Assembly (NCBI GenBank): GCA_023393825.1
Contig: JAEXBW010000012.1
Location: 1 to 43,805, forward strand
Origin: Elusimicrobiota bacterium
GTDB lineage: Bacteria > Elusimicrobiota > Elusimicrobia > Elusimicrobiales > Elusimicrobiaceae
Length of the DNA stretch: 43,805 nt
Direction of reading: 5' to 3'
Below are positions 32,765 to 41,234 of the stretch, one piece after another. How positions within the stretch are numbered: the first letter of the stretch is position 1; each line of letters opens with the position of its first letter. Both the position numbers and the translations under genes were made by a program. The notes below the pieces were generated by a model. That model was given only the letters and a program-made list of their open reading frames with translations, was not told the origin of the DNA and did no database searches.

Positions 32765-32784
32765 GTTTTACTTCTTATAGATAT

Positions 32785-32813
32785 ATTCTATCTTTTATAG
32801 AATTTTCAGTCAA
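32785..32813 (-). promoter_or_regulatory. Promoter of tRNA-Asp
   Basis: On - : TTGACT (32808-32813), a 17-bp spacer, TAGAAT (32785-32790), about 20 bp before the tRNA 5' end. It starts inside the short gap after the murB stop. Confidence 0.8.
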
Positions 32814-32839
32814 GCAAAATAGTTTTGAGAGGAGAAAAA

Positions 32840-33739
32840 TTAAAATTTTCCCCATAAAATCTGCTCTAATTCCAACATTTTGCCCGTTTGCGCCAACACG
32901 CGTTTTTGCACTTCTTTTATAAGATTATTTATATCATTTGCAGTTGCATTCTTATAGTTTATAATAAAGCCCGCGTGCTTTTGCGATACCATCGCCCCGC
33001 CGACGCTAAAACCTCTAAGCCCGCAAACATCTATCAGGCGGCTGGCGTAATCACCCTCGGGGCGTTTAAAAACGCTGCCCGCGGAGGGAAAATCAAGCGG
33101 CTGCTTTTCCGCACGTTTTACCAAAACTTCCGCGCGTTTTGCGGCCACGGCGGCTGCGTCCTGCGCTTTTTTGGGTTGCCACGTCGCACTTAAAACTATG
33201 CAGTTTTGCGGCAGAGCAACGCTTCTGTATGCGTGGGCAACATCGTCTTTTTTAATGGTTTTAATTTCACCCTGTTCGGTTAAAATCGTAAAGTGTTTAA
33301 GGCAATCAAAAGTTTCCGCATTAAATGCGCCTGCGTTCATATAAACCGCTCCGCCGACGCTGCCCGGTATGCCCGAAAGGCCTTCCATACCCTCAAATCC
33401 CGCGTTTACGGAGGCTTCCACAACTTTGTCTAAAGCTGTCCCTGCCTTGGCGGAAATTGTGCCGTTGCCAACTTCTATGCCTTCTAATTTTCTAAGGCAG
33501 CAAGTTATACCCTCAAGCCCTAAATCGCTTACCAAAATATTTGAGCCGAGGCCTAAAATTCTTAAAGTTATTTTATTTTCTGACGCAAAAGCGATAATAT
33601 TTTCTATCTCTTCTTGCGTTTTTGGCAAAGCCAAAACTTCAGCCGCGCCGCCCGCTTTATACGTGGTATAAAGGTTCATCGGTGCGTCAAAAATAAATTC
33701 CGTTTGCAAAGATTCTGTTAAATTTTGTTTCCAGTTCAT
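32840..33739 (-). CDS. murB: UDP-N-acetylenolpyruvoylglucosamine reductase
   Basis: FAD enzyme that reduces UDP-GlcNAc-enolpyruvate to UDP-MurNAc in peptidoglycan synthesis. The 299-aa length matches the shorter (type II) MurB. Motifs: TTYKAGGAAEVLALP, the FAD-binding LGLGSNILVSD, the GLSGIPGSVGGAVYMNAGA signature, Arg172 in AYRSVAL, the proton donor Ser222 in SAGSVFKRP, and a late Glu291 in LELEQILWG. The start is set by the N-terminus and by the divergent pgm promoter. There is no room for a usual RBS: ATG is preceded by an AT palindrome containing a TATAAT on the - strand eight bases away, so the mRNA may be leaderless. Transcription continues into tRNA-Asp, with which it probably shares a terminator. 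Confidence 0.95.
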   Translation of the reverse strand: MNWKQNLTESLQTEFIFDAPMNLYTTYKAGGAAEVLALPKTQEEIENIIAFASENKITLRILGLGSNILVSDLGLEGITCCLRKLEGIEVGNGTISAKAGTALDKVVEASVNAGFEGMEGLSGIPGSVGGAVYMNAGAFNAETFDCLKHFTILTEQGEIKTIKKDDVAHAYRSVALPQNCIVLSATWQPKKAQDAAAVAAKRAEVLVKRAEKQPLDFPSAGSVFKRPEGDYASRLIDVCGLRGFSVGGAMVSQKHAGFIINYKNATANDINNLIKEVQKRVLAQTGKMLELEQILWGKF

Positions 33740-33758
33740 TTTTATATATTATATAAAA
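33740..33758. promoter_or_regulatory. AT-rich palindrome in the murB-pgm divergent promoter
   Basis: TTTTATATA - T - TATATAAAA, a perfect 19-bp palindrome that fills half of the 38-bp gap between the divergent start codons. On - it supplies TATAAT (33748-33753), on + TATATT/TATATA. It may act as overlapping -10 boxes for both genes. Confidence 0.5.
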
Positions 33759-33777
33759 AGATTACGGAGGTATTTTT

Positions 33778-35328
33778 ATGGTACACAAGAACGCCGGCAC
33801 CCTGCCAAAAGAACATTTGGATTTAGAAAAATTAAGAGCGGAATTTTATAATCCCTCCTCCGCGCCTGCGCCAGTTAAGTTTGGCACGTCGGGCCACAGG
33901 GGTTCTTTGGGCGGCGGTTTTTGTGCGTTGCACGCGCGTGCCATAGCCCAAGCCGTAGCCAAAATGCACGCCGAGCAAAACATAAAAGGCAAAATATTAG
34001 TTGGCGGCGATACGCGCCTTACCAGCCGCGCCACGGCGGAAATTTGCGCCTGCGTACTTGCCGCAAACGGTTTTAAAGTTGTTCTGCCAGATATTGCAGT
34101 ACCAACCCCCGTATTTTCTTTTGAAATTTTATCCAAGCGCGTTTGCGCCAGTCTTAACGGCACTGCCAGCCATAATCCGCCGCAGGATATGGGGCTTAAA
34201 TATAATCCCTCCAACGGCGGCCCTGCGTCGTCGGAAGTTACCGCAAAGATAGAAAAGTACGCAAATTACTTTTTGCAAAATCCGTCTGAAATTAAAGAAA
34301 TTTCTTTGCAAGAAGCCAAAGCAAAGGGCCTTGTGGAAAGTGCCGACGTTATAAAACCTTATGTTGAGGCCTTGGGTAAAAAAATTAATTTTAACGTCAT
34401 TAAATCTGCGGGTATTAAAGCCGCCATACACCCTATGGGCGGCGCAAGTTTGCCTTTTTACGACGCGATAAAACAAAAATACGGGCTTGATAATATGGAA
34501 GTTGTAAACAGGCAGCAAAACCCCGCGTTTGATTTTATCCCGCTTGACCACGACGGCAAAACCAGAATGGACCCCTCTTCCCCATATCCTATGAAGCCGC
34601 TTATAGATTTGGTAAAAAGCGGCAAGTACGCTTTTGCCGGCGCAAGCGACCCCGATAGCGACCGCTTTGGTTGCGCGACGGCAAAGGGCGGTTTGATACA
34701 GCCCAATCACGCGCTTTGCGTTATGCTTTATTACCTTATAAAAAATAAGAAACCCGCAAAGTCCGCCAAGGTTGGCAGGACGCTTGGCACCACGCATCTT
34801 ATGGATAGAATAGCCGCTGCTTACGGCCACGATACAATGGAAGTTAATGTAGGTTTTAAGTATTTTGTTGACGGCCTTATGGAGGGCAGTTTATTTTTGG
34901 CGGGGGAAGAAAGCGCGGGAATGTCCGTCGATAATTGGGTTACGGAAAAGGACGGTATCTTGGCTGTTTGCCTGCTTTTGGAAATTATGAGTTTTACGGG
35001 GCAGGATATTGCGGGGCTTTATCATCAGCTTGCCGCCCTTTACGGTAATTCTTTTTATACACGCATAGATATGCCCGTTACGGAAGACGCTAAGGAAAAT
35101 ATTAAAAAACTTAAGGCGGAAAATTTTGCCGCGCTAAAAGAAATAGCGGGCGAAAAAGTGCTTAAAGTGCGCGACAGCGACGGCCTTAAAATTTATTTGG
35201 AAAACAGTTGGATTTTAGTGCGCCCCTCGGGTACAGAGGCTATTGTTAAATTTTACGCCGAAACTTTTAAAAGCCAAGAGCATTTGGACTTGCTTATAAA
35301 AGAAGGCGGGAAAGTATTTAATATTTAG
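33778..35328 (+). CDS. pgm: Phosphoglucomutase (alpha-D-glucose phosphate-specific)
   Basis: Interconverts glucose-1-phosphate and glucose-6-phosphate, linking glycolysis to glycogen and sugar-nucleotide synthesis. The four-domain alpha-D-phosphohexomutase fold is clear: VKFGTSGHRGS, the phosphoserine loop NGTASHNPPQDMGLKYNPSNGGPA (given in pieces: TASHNPP with Ser131, then KYNPSNGGPA), the metal loop ASDPDSDRFG, the sugar loop AGEESAGMS and the phosphate loop VRPSGTEAIVKFYAE. At 516 aa it fits the bacterial Pgm type (about 545 aa) rather than GlmM or ManB. RBS GGAGG before ATG 33778. Divergent from murB, ended by a strong terminator shared with the convergent next gene. Confidence 0.95.
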   Translation: MVHKNAGTLPKEHLDLEKLRAEFYNPSSAPAPVKFGTSGHRGSLGGGFCALHARAIAQAVAKMHAEQNIKGKILVGGDTRLTSRATAEICACVLAANGFKVVLPDIAVPTPVFSFEILSKRVCASLNGTASHNPPQDMGLKYNPSNGGPASSEVTAKIEKYANYFLQNPSEIKEISLQEAKAKGLVESADVIKPYVEALGKKINFNVIKSAGIKAAIHPMGGASLPFYDAIKQKYGLDNMEVVNRQQNPAFDFIPLDHDGKTRMDPSSPYPMKPLIDLVKSGKYAFAGASDPDSDRFGCATAKGGLIQPNHALCVMLYYLIKNKKPAKSAKVGRTLGTTHLMDRIAAAYGHDTMEVNVGFKYFVDGLMEGSLFLAGEESAGMSVDNWVTEKDGILAVCLLLEIMSFTGQDIAGLYHQLAALYGNSFYTRIDMPVTEDAKENIKKLKAENFAALKEIAGEKVLKVRDSDGLKIYLENSWILVRPSGTEAIVKFYAETFKSQEHLDLLIKEGGKVFNI

Positions 35329-35360
35329 CTTTCCGCAGCGCAAAAAGTTTTAGTGAAAAT

Positions 35361-35394
35361 AAAAACCCCCGTTCTTTTTAGAGCGGGGGTTTTT
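35361..35394. terminator. Bidirectional terminator between pgm and the secreted protein gene
   Basis: AAAAACCCCCG ... CGGGGGTTTTT with additional pairing of the inner bases; A run before and T run after, so it works for both converging genes. Confidence 0.9.
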
Positions 35395-35403
35395 GGGAGT
35401 GCA

Positions 35404-36513
35404 TTACATTGTTTGGATAGCGTTGAGAGCTTTTCTTAAGGCGGGGCTTCTGGGTAACAGGCGGCCTGGGTTAAGGTCCACGGTGTCGCTGTTTTTAACA
35501 ACTTTTATTTCGCCTTCAGCCACAACTTCTCTTGTAAAAACTTTTTCGTCAAACTGTACGGGTGCGTCGGTAAACAAACTTAAAATATCCAAAAGCGCCA
35601 TATCGTATTTTGTCTTTTCGGAAGAAAACTGCAGATTGGCGTTAATTGCCTGCAAGCCTGCAAGGCGGATAAGGGCTTCCCTCTGCGCTTCTTTGTCCAC
35701 CCAACGGTTTGAAAAATGCGGTTTGGAGTCATCTTTAGATTTATTAATGCACGTTCCGCCATTCATAAGTTGTGTTACATTCTCGTTTAATATAGAACCT
35801 TCCGCAGCGCTGTTTACAACCGCGTAGCCGTTGGCATTATTTTCTAAATATCTGTATTTAAGCAGGCGTTTTGTAAGGTTCGCGTAAACATTGTCCATAA
35901 GTTCCTGCCCTAAAATTGTAAACATTTCCAGCATAGCTACAACAAAAAGTGTTCTGCCAAGGCTTACCGTCGCGTAAGATGCCGCAAGAGTTGTTGATGT
36001 TGCCGTTGCGCCAAACCACGCGCCCGCACCCGCTCCGCCGTAAAGGCCTGCCGCGGGAGCGCACAAAACAAGCAGGGCGCCCATTGCAATACCGTTAACG
36101 CAAGCCATGCCCGTATCCATCCATTGCCTTTTATTTACTTCCTTTTGATAGCGCGGATTTTTTGCAAGCAGATATGCCATTTTTTTTGTTTCGTACTTCA
36201 TATTTTCCAAAACTTCACTGGGCGTAAATTTAGCTGCGGGGTGGTTTCTGTAATCTTCAACCGTGGCATTATATGTCTTCATTGTTTTAGCTATTACGGC
36301 CTGCGGATATTTTTTATCAAATATCGGCGGCAGTCTGTCAAAAGGATTCTGATTTTTTTGCGCCTCTTTTGTTATGTTATTTAAAAAATCAACGGAAGAA
36401 TTAGGGTTAAAATTATTTGCTTTATTTGTTTTTATAATTGCCTGCGCAAAAACAGGCGCATTGGAAGCGCATAAGAAAATAAAGGCAAGGGTAAGATTTA
36501 AAAAGTTTTTCAT
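35404..36513 (-). CDS. Secreted protein of unknown function
   Basis: A 369-aa protein with a clear signal peptide (MKNFLNLTLAFIFLCASNAPVFAQA). Residues about 30-135 are helical and charged (FDRLPPIFDKKYPQAVIAKTMK, LAKNPRYQKEVNKRQWMDTG). Residues about 140-200 form a hydrophobic Gly/Ala-rich segment (GALLVLCAPAAGLYGGAGAGAW, LFVVAMLEMFTILGQELMDNVY) that could insert into a membrane. The remainder is a soluble domain with two Cys. I recognise no family. The start ATG has AAGGAG upstream. It converges on pgm and is divergent from purB, standing alone. The hydrophobic middle is reminiscent of membrane-perforating or coiled domains, but there is nothing firm. Confidence 0.65.
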   Translation of the reverse strand: MKNFLNLTLAFIFLCASNAPVFAQAIIKTNKANNFNPNSSVDFLNNITKEAQKNQNPFDRLPPIFDKKYPQAVIAKTMKTYNATVEDYRNHPAAKFTPSEVLENMKYETKKMAYLLAKNPRYQKEVNKRQWMDTGMACVNGIAMGALLVLCAPAAGLYGGAGAGAWFGATATSTTLAASYATVSLGRTLFVVAMLEMFTILGQELMDNVYANLTKRLLKYRYLENNANGYAVVNSAAEGSILNENVTQLMNGGTCINKSKDDSKPHFSNRWVDKEAQREALIRLAGLQAINANLQFSSEKTKYDMALLDILSLFTDAPVQFDEKVFTREVVAEGEIKVVKNSDTVDLNPGRLLPRSPALRKALNAIQTM

Positions 36514-36639
36514 AGGCTGTTTCTCCTTACATATATATTAGCAGTGCTTACGGCAAAAGCGAAAGAGTCCTTTTTCCCATACAAACATGGGTCATAAGGC
36601 CTAAGTTTGTATAAAAGTAATTTTTACGGGCGTTTTTTG

Positions 36640-36645
36640 TATAAT
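36640..36645 (+). promoter_or_regulatory. -10 box immediately before purB
   Basis: TATAAT ends nine bases before the purB ATG, so transcription from it would start within a few bases of the start codon. The -35 region is weak. Upstream an inverted pair ATACAAAC (36579-36586) / GTTTGTAT (36605-36612) is a possible regulator site in the 141-bp divergent gap. Confidence 0.5.
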
Positions 36646-36654
36646 AACTAAGGT

Positions 36655-38031
36655 ATGTCCACTTTAACTCCGCTGGATGGCAGATACTCTGCCAAAGTTG
36701 CAAAACTTGCTTCACTTATGGGAGATGAGGCCCTGCTCCGCCGCAGAATAGAAACCGAATGTGCTTACTTTGTTGCTTTATCACGCCTCGGTTTACTGCG
36801 CCTGAGCGCAAGGGAACAGGCTTTTATAAGTGATGCTGCTTCCGTCATATCCGCAGAGGATATTAAGACGGTAAAAAGCATAGAACTCGGCGGGCATAAA
36901 ACAATAAAACCCACTAACCACGATGTTAAAGCCGTGGAATATTATTTAAAAGAAAAATTTGAAAAGACAACCTTAAAAGACAGAACGCAGTGGCTGCATT
37001 TTGCTTTAACTTCAGAAGATCTTAACAGCATTTCTTATGCTTTAATGGCGCGCGACGCCGTGGAGCAGGTTTTGCTTCCCTCGCTTGAGGAAATACAAAA
37101 AAATCTGCTAAAGGCTGCCAAAGCAAATGCCGATACCGTTATGCTTGCACGCACGCACGGTCAGCCTGCCGTACCGACGACATTCGGTAAAGAATTTAAA
37201 GTTTTTCACTACCGCCTTGCCCGCCAGATAGCGCAGCTTAAAAAGCAGGAGATTTCCTGCAAACTGGGCGGCGCGGTTGGCAATTTTAACGCGCATACCG
37301 CGGCATTCCCGCAGGTAAACTGGCCCAAGTTTGCAAAAGATTTTGTGGCCTCCTTTAATAAAGGGCATAAAACAAAAATAATTTTATTTGAAGTTACCGA
37401 CCAAAACGACCCGCACGACACCCTTGCCGAACTGTTTGATAATATAAGACGCATAAATATAATTCTTACCGATTTAAGCCAAGATATGTGGCGGTATATA
37501 AGCGACGGGCTTATAAAACAAAAAGCGGCGGAGGGGGAAGTTGGATCCTCCACAATGCCGCAAAAAATAAACCCGATAGATTTTGAAAACGCGGAAGGCA
37601 ATTTGGGTTTGGCAAATGCTTTGCTTGGGTTTTTCAGCCAAAAATTGCCTGTTTCCCGCTTACAGAGGGACCTTTCCGACTCCACAGTTTTGCGTAATAT
37701 AGGTACGGCCTTCGGCTATAGCGAAGTTGCCTATCGCTCCCTTATAAAAGGTTTAGGCAAAAGCGGTGTTGACGCCGCCGCCTGCCGCCAAATGTTGCTT
37801 GCCCACCCCGAGGTTATCGCCGAGGCCCTGCAAACAATTTTGCGCGCGCACGGCGTTAAGGACGGCTACGAAAAACTAAAAGATTTCACGCGCGGTAAAG
37901 CGCTTTCTGCGGAAGATATTAAAGCTTTTATAGACAGCCTTAAAGTTTCCCCGCAGCTCAAAACCCTGTTATATAAACAGGATTTATTAAAATACACAGG
38001 AACAGCCGCAAAGACGGCAAGGAAGGCTTAA
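36655..38031 (+). CDS. purB: Adenylosuccinate lyase
   Basis: Acts twice in purine synthesis: SAICAR to AICAR, and adenylosuccinate to AMP plus fumarate. The N-terminus STLTPLDGRYSAKV, the ARTHGQPAVPTTFGKEF segment, LTSEDLNS and the superfamily signature GEVGSSTMPQKINPIDFENA followed by EGNL are those of the E. coli-type PurB of about 456 aa; this one has 458. The N-terminal motif fixes the start at 36655 although only a weak AAGG precedes it and a TATAAT lies nine bases upstream. It is followed one base later by purA, giving the complete IMP-to-AMP branch in one operon. Confidence 0.97.
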   Translation: MSTLTPLDGRYSAKVAKLASLMGDEALLRRRIETECAYFVALSRLGLLRLSAREQAFISDAASVISAEDIKTVKSIELGGHKTIKPTNHDVKAVEYYLKEKFEKTTLKDRTQWLHFALTSEDLNSISYALMARDAVEQVLLPSLEEIQKNLLKAAKANADTVMLARTHGQPAVPTTFGKEFKVFHYRLARQIAQLKKQEISCKLGGAVGNFNAHTAAFPQVNWPKFAKDFVASFNKGHKTKIILFEVTDQNDPHDTLAELFDNIRRINIILTDLSQDMWRYISDGLIKQKAAEGEVGSSTMPQKINPIDFENAEGNLGLANALLGFFSQKLPVSRLQRDLSDSTVLRNIGTAFGYSEVAYRSLIKGLGKSGVDAAACRQMLLAHPEVIAEALQTILRAHGVKDGYEKLKDFTRGKALSAEDIKAFIDSLKVSPQLKTLLYKQDLLKYTGTAAKTARKA

Positions 38032-38032
38032 G

Positions 38033-39055
38033 ATGATTGATATAGTATCAGGCGGTCAGGCAGGGGACGAAGGAAAGGGTAAAATTTCCGCCTATCTTTC
38101 CTATAAAGGCAATTACAGCTATTGCGTGCGCATCGGCGGACCGAATGCGGGGCATACGGTTTTGCATAAGGGCAATAAATATACGCTTAAAAATATACCT
38201 TCAGGCTTTTTAAACCCAAATACCAAACTTGTTTTGGGCGCGGGCGCGTATACAAAAACCGATTGGCTTTTAAAAGAAGTTGAACTTACAGGCACAAGGG
38301 ACCGCCTTATAATAGACCCTATGGCTGTTCTTATAGAAGATAAGCATACCGATGCGGAAAAGGGTGACGCACATTTTATGTCCGCAGTCGGCAGCGTAGG
38401 CACAGGCCTTGGGCAGGCCGTTAAAGACAGAATTGAAAGACGCCCGATGAAATTTGCAAAAGACGAACCTTTGCTTAAAGAATTTATTAAAGATGTTCCC
38501 GAACTTTTAAATAAAGCCTTAGCCAAAGACCAAGATATATTGGTGGAAGGGACGCAAGGGATAAAACTTTCTATTATGCATGGGGAATATCCTTTTGTAA
38601 CTTCCAGAGATACAACCGCATCCACCTTTTTGGGCGAAGCCGGTTTAGGCCCCAAAGCTGTACGCGACTGCTGGGTTATCTTTAAACCTTATGTAAGCCG
38701 TGTAGGCCCCGGTCCTTTAGATTTTGAAATTACTGACGAAAAAGAATTGGAACTTTACCACGGCAAAGGCTGCGAAATAGGCAGCGTAAGCAAACGCTTA
38801 AGAAGAATAGGCCGCTTTGAAGATTCCTCCGCCAAAAAAGCAATTATGATAAATACGGCTACCAAATTAGCCGTAACACACATAGACCTTTTTGACGGCA
38901 ATGACGCAGGCGCAATAAAAACTTATGCCGATTTTACGCCCGACGCCAAAAAGTTCTTGGACCATTTGCAGGCGCTTGCGGCCCAAACATATCCGTATCC
39001 CAAGCTTAAATTTATATCAAACGGCGCGGAATTGGAAGATATGATAATTCTGTAG
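38033..39055 (+). CDS. purA: Adenylosuccinate synthetase, short (archaeal-like) form
   Basis: Joins IMP and aspartate with GTP to make adenylosuccinate. P-loop region VSGGQAGDEGKGKI (usual GQWGDEGKGK, here Ala for Trp), IGGPNAGHTV, VEGTQGIKLSI, TSRDTTASTFLGEAGLGP and TKLAVTHIDLFDG are all in order. At 340 aa it is much shorter than the typical bacterial PurA (about 430) and matches the compact form known from thermophilic archaea such as Pyrococcus and Methanocaldococcus. All core motifs remain, so it is a compact enzyme, not a truncation. RBS AAGGAAGG; begins one base after the purB stop. A GC-rich terminator follows. Confidence 0.93.
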   Translation: MIDIVSGGQAGDEGKGKISAYLSYKGNYSYCVRIGGPNAGHTVLHKGNKYTLKNIPSGFLNPNTKLVLGAGAYTKTDWLLKEVELTGTRDRLIIDPMAVLIEDKHTDAEKGDAHFMSAVGSVGTGLGQAVKDRIERRPMKFAKDEPLLKEFIKDVPELLNKALAKDQDILVEGTQGIKLSIMHGEYPFVTSRDTTASTFLGEAGLGPKAVRDCWVIFKPYVSRVGPGPLDFEITDEKELELYHGKGCEIGSVSKRLRRIGRFEDSSAKKAIMINTATKLAVTHIDLFDGNDAGAIKTYADFTPDAKKFLDHLQALAAQTYPYPKLKFISNGAELEDMIIL

Positions 39056-39077
39056 AAACAGTGTTTTTGCAATGTTG

Positions 39078-39112
39078 CGCGCGGGTATAAAAGCCCGCGC
39101 GTTTCTTTTTTA
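39078..39112 (+). terminator. Terminator of purBA
   Basis: GC stem CGCGCGGG (39078-39085) / CCCGCGCG (39094-39101), eight-base loop, then TTTCTTTTTTA. 22 bp after the purA stop. Confidence 0.9.
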
Positions 39113-39243
39113 TTATATAAGGGGTTGCAAATTTGCAAAAAGTTGTCCATAATTAAGGATAAGGATATTAAACAATTTAAGCAGTCTTAAGTGCGCCGTG
39201 ACCCAGTAAAAATTTTTTTTGACCGGTGATAGGAGGTTTGTCA

Positions 39244-41148
39244 ATGAATTTCTTAGATAAGAACGGATTTAGAGCCGCTTTGGTGATAGCCGTCATATTT
39301 TTAGCAATGCCTTTTATGTTCCCTGAGAGGGTTCCCGTAAACGTTAAGGGCAGTGCGGAGGATTCCTCGCAACCCGTAAAATCCAAAAAGTTTTTAACGG
39401 GAGTTTACGATAGAATCGGCAATTTTTATAACTTTAAAAAGAATAAAAAATCAGCCTTAGACCTGACTCTTGAACAACTTAAGAACGAAGCTGACGCCGC
39501 CGCGGCAGATAAAAAAGCCGCTGATGCTGCTGCGCAAAACTCTTTTGATAAAGCAGCAGGTGCGGATGCGGGTTCTTCGTTCTCAGGCGGTTCTACCGAA
39601 AGTAGTTCCTTTAGCACAGGCTCTTCTTCTTCCAAACTGTCATATTCCGCAGCTGCGGCTAAGGCCGGCGCAAAGCCCAAGCTTTCAATAGGCGGTAAGG
39701 AATATGAAGTTGTAAAAGACCTTTACGGTAATGACTATGCTATTACGGGTAAGGGTCCCGTTGCAGTAAGTTCTTTGCTGGCAAAGGGCGGTGTTTTAAA
39801 ATATCCTTCCGGTAAAACGGTTTCAAGATCAAGAGTGTCTTCAGAAGCATACAATGCAGGCGGCGGTGCAAATCCGTATAGTTCTTTAACAGCTTCTTCT
39901 AAAGCTTCCGGCGGCTCATATAAGGGCGGCAAGAGAAGCGGCGGCGTAGCTTCTACCCGTAAAATATCAAGCGGATTTAGTTTAAGCGGCGGTAAAGGCG
40001 GCGGTGGCGGAAAAGATATTCGCAAAAGTTCCGGCGGGCGCGCCTATGTGGGTGATTTTACAGGCGCCGTTGATATAGAAGACGCTTATAACAGCATCCA
40101 ATCAAAAACTCTTGAAGCAAGGAACAATAGCTATGCCGCTTCAGAAACTTATTACGAGCCCGCCTATGCCGCCGCGTTTCCTTCTGCAGTCCCGTCCGCG
40201 GCCCCTGCTCCATCTCCTTATGCTGCTGTTGCTCCTGAAATTTTACAAAAGGAATCCATGTTTGAAAGCGGCACTAAAGCTTCCGCTAAAGCGGATGGAA
40301 CAGCGGTTGAAACAGTGGTTAAACAAGCCAATGTAAGCCTTGACCTTAACGATCTGCCTAAAATCCCCGCTGATACAAAATCTGTATCTTCCGGCGAAGC
40401 CAAGAAAATAGCCGTTGACATAAATATAAATAAAGGTACAGGGGTTATTCCCAAAGACAAAGATGTTCTTCAGTCAATGACAAACCAGCTTTTGGGCGAA
40501 AATGTTATTTTTGAAAGTGTGCCGGGCAACTCCAAAACAAGCATACAAAACCCATGGGTGTTCCCTACCAAAATACCTGCGGCTTCGGAGAAGGGTGATT
40601 TTAAAGAGTTTTCTGTAGCGTTTTGGGAAGAAAATAAAGATGCCCTTTCCAAAGCTAAAACAAACAATAAAGGGCAATCTTATTCCGACCCTGAAACTTG
40701 GAGAGCCAGCGACAAGGACAATTATGATGTCCATGAATATATAAAATCTAAAAACATACCTGTTAATGTTGTGGTTTTAGATGGCGTTGGGACAGGGTCT
40801 TCAAAGAACTATTTCCAGCAAATGGCAAATTATATTACAGGTAATAGTCCTTTCTTAAAGACTAATCCCACTATTTATGTATATAAAGACGAAAAAGATT
40901 TGGAGGGCATTAAAAGCGCTCACTTAGTTCCGCACCCTATGACCATTACGCCGGAAGAAAATAAACAGTTAGGCATAAAAATACAGACGCAAGTTGAAAG
41001 TATAGAAAATGCTTCTAAAAACCATGGTTTATCCAAAAATTCGGTCAAAGATGTCATAAAGGAAGATTCTTCCGATAAGAAGAAAAACATTACAAAAATA
41101 GGCAAACAAATTGAGCAGATTCAGGTAAAGTCCGAAGGACCTAGATAA
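39244..41148 (+). CDS. Membrane-anchored low-complexity secreted protein, member 1
   Basis: A 634-aa protein beginning with a signal-anchor (FRAALVIAVIFLAMPFMFPE), then a KKFLTGVYDRIGNFYNFKKNK segment, an Ala/Lys helix (residues about 70-100), Ser/Gly-rich linkers (SSFSGGSTESSSFSTGSSSS; GGKGGGGGK), a small domain near KLSIGGKEYEVVKDLYGNDY, an Ala/Pro stretch (SAVPSAAPAPSPYAAV), and a globular C-terminal half (about 380-634) with VVVLDGVGTGSSKNYFQQMA and IYVYKDEKDLEGI. I use ATG 39244 (AGGAGG seven bases before) instead of an in-frame ATG at 39226 that sits upstream of the RBS. The start of the protein resembles the gene at 42055. No known family recognised; surface or periplasmic role likely. 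Confidence 0.65.
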   Translation: MNFLDKNGFRAALVIAVIFLAMPFMFPERVPVNVKGSAEDSSQPVKSKKFLTGVYDRIGNFYNFKKNKKSALDLTLEQLKNEADAAAADKKAADAAAQNSFDKAAGADAGSSFSGGSTESSSFSTGSSSSKLSYSAAAAKAGAKPKLSIGGKEYEVVKDLYGNDYAITGKGPVAVSSLLAKGGVLKYPSGKTVSRSRVSSEAYNAGGGANPYSSLTASSKASGGSYKGGKRSGGVASTRKISSGFSLSGGKGGGGGKDIRKSSGGRAYVGDFTGAVDIEDAYNSIQSKTLEARNNSYAASETYYEPAYAAAFPSAVPSAAPAPSPYAAVAPEILQKESMFESGTKASAKADGTAVETVVKQANVSLDLNDLPKIPADTKSVSSGEAKKIAVDININKGTGVIPKDKDVLQSMTNQLLGENVIFESVPGNSKTSIQNPWVFPTKIPAASEKGDFKEFSVAFWEENKDALSKAKTNNKGQSYSDPETWRASDKDNYDVHEYIKSKNIPVNVVVLDGVGTGSSKNYFQQMANYITGNSPFLKTNPTIYVYKDEKDLEGIKSAHLVPHPMTITPEENKQLGIKIQTQVESIENASKNHGLSKNSVKDVIKEDSSDKKKNITKIGKQIEQIQVKSEGPR

Positions 41149-41234
41149 GAATAGGCCATTAAGCCCTTGTAAACATATTGTGTTTTTATTATCTTTTTAA
41201 CATAGCAGTTTTTATAGCGGAGGATTTTATATTT

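Noticed and set aside
34129..34830. 233-aa ORF on - opposite pgm
   Set aside because: Overlaps a complete, motif-rich phosphoglucomutase; no RBS or recognisable domain.
41178..41234. TTG start extending the secreted ankyrin protein
   Set aside because: It would add a second hydrophobic stretch before a perfect signal peptide and lacks an RBS; GGAGG lies just before ATG 41235.
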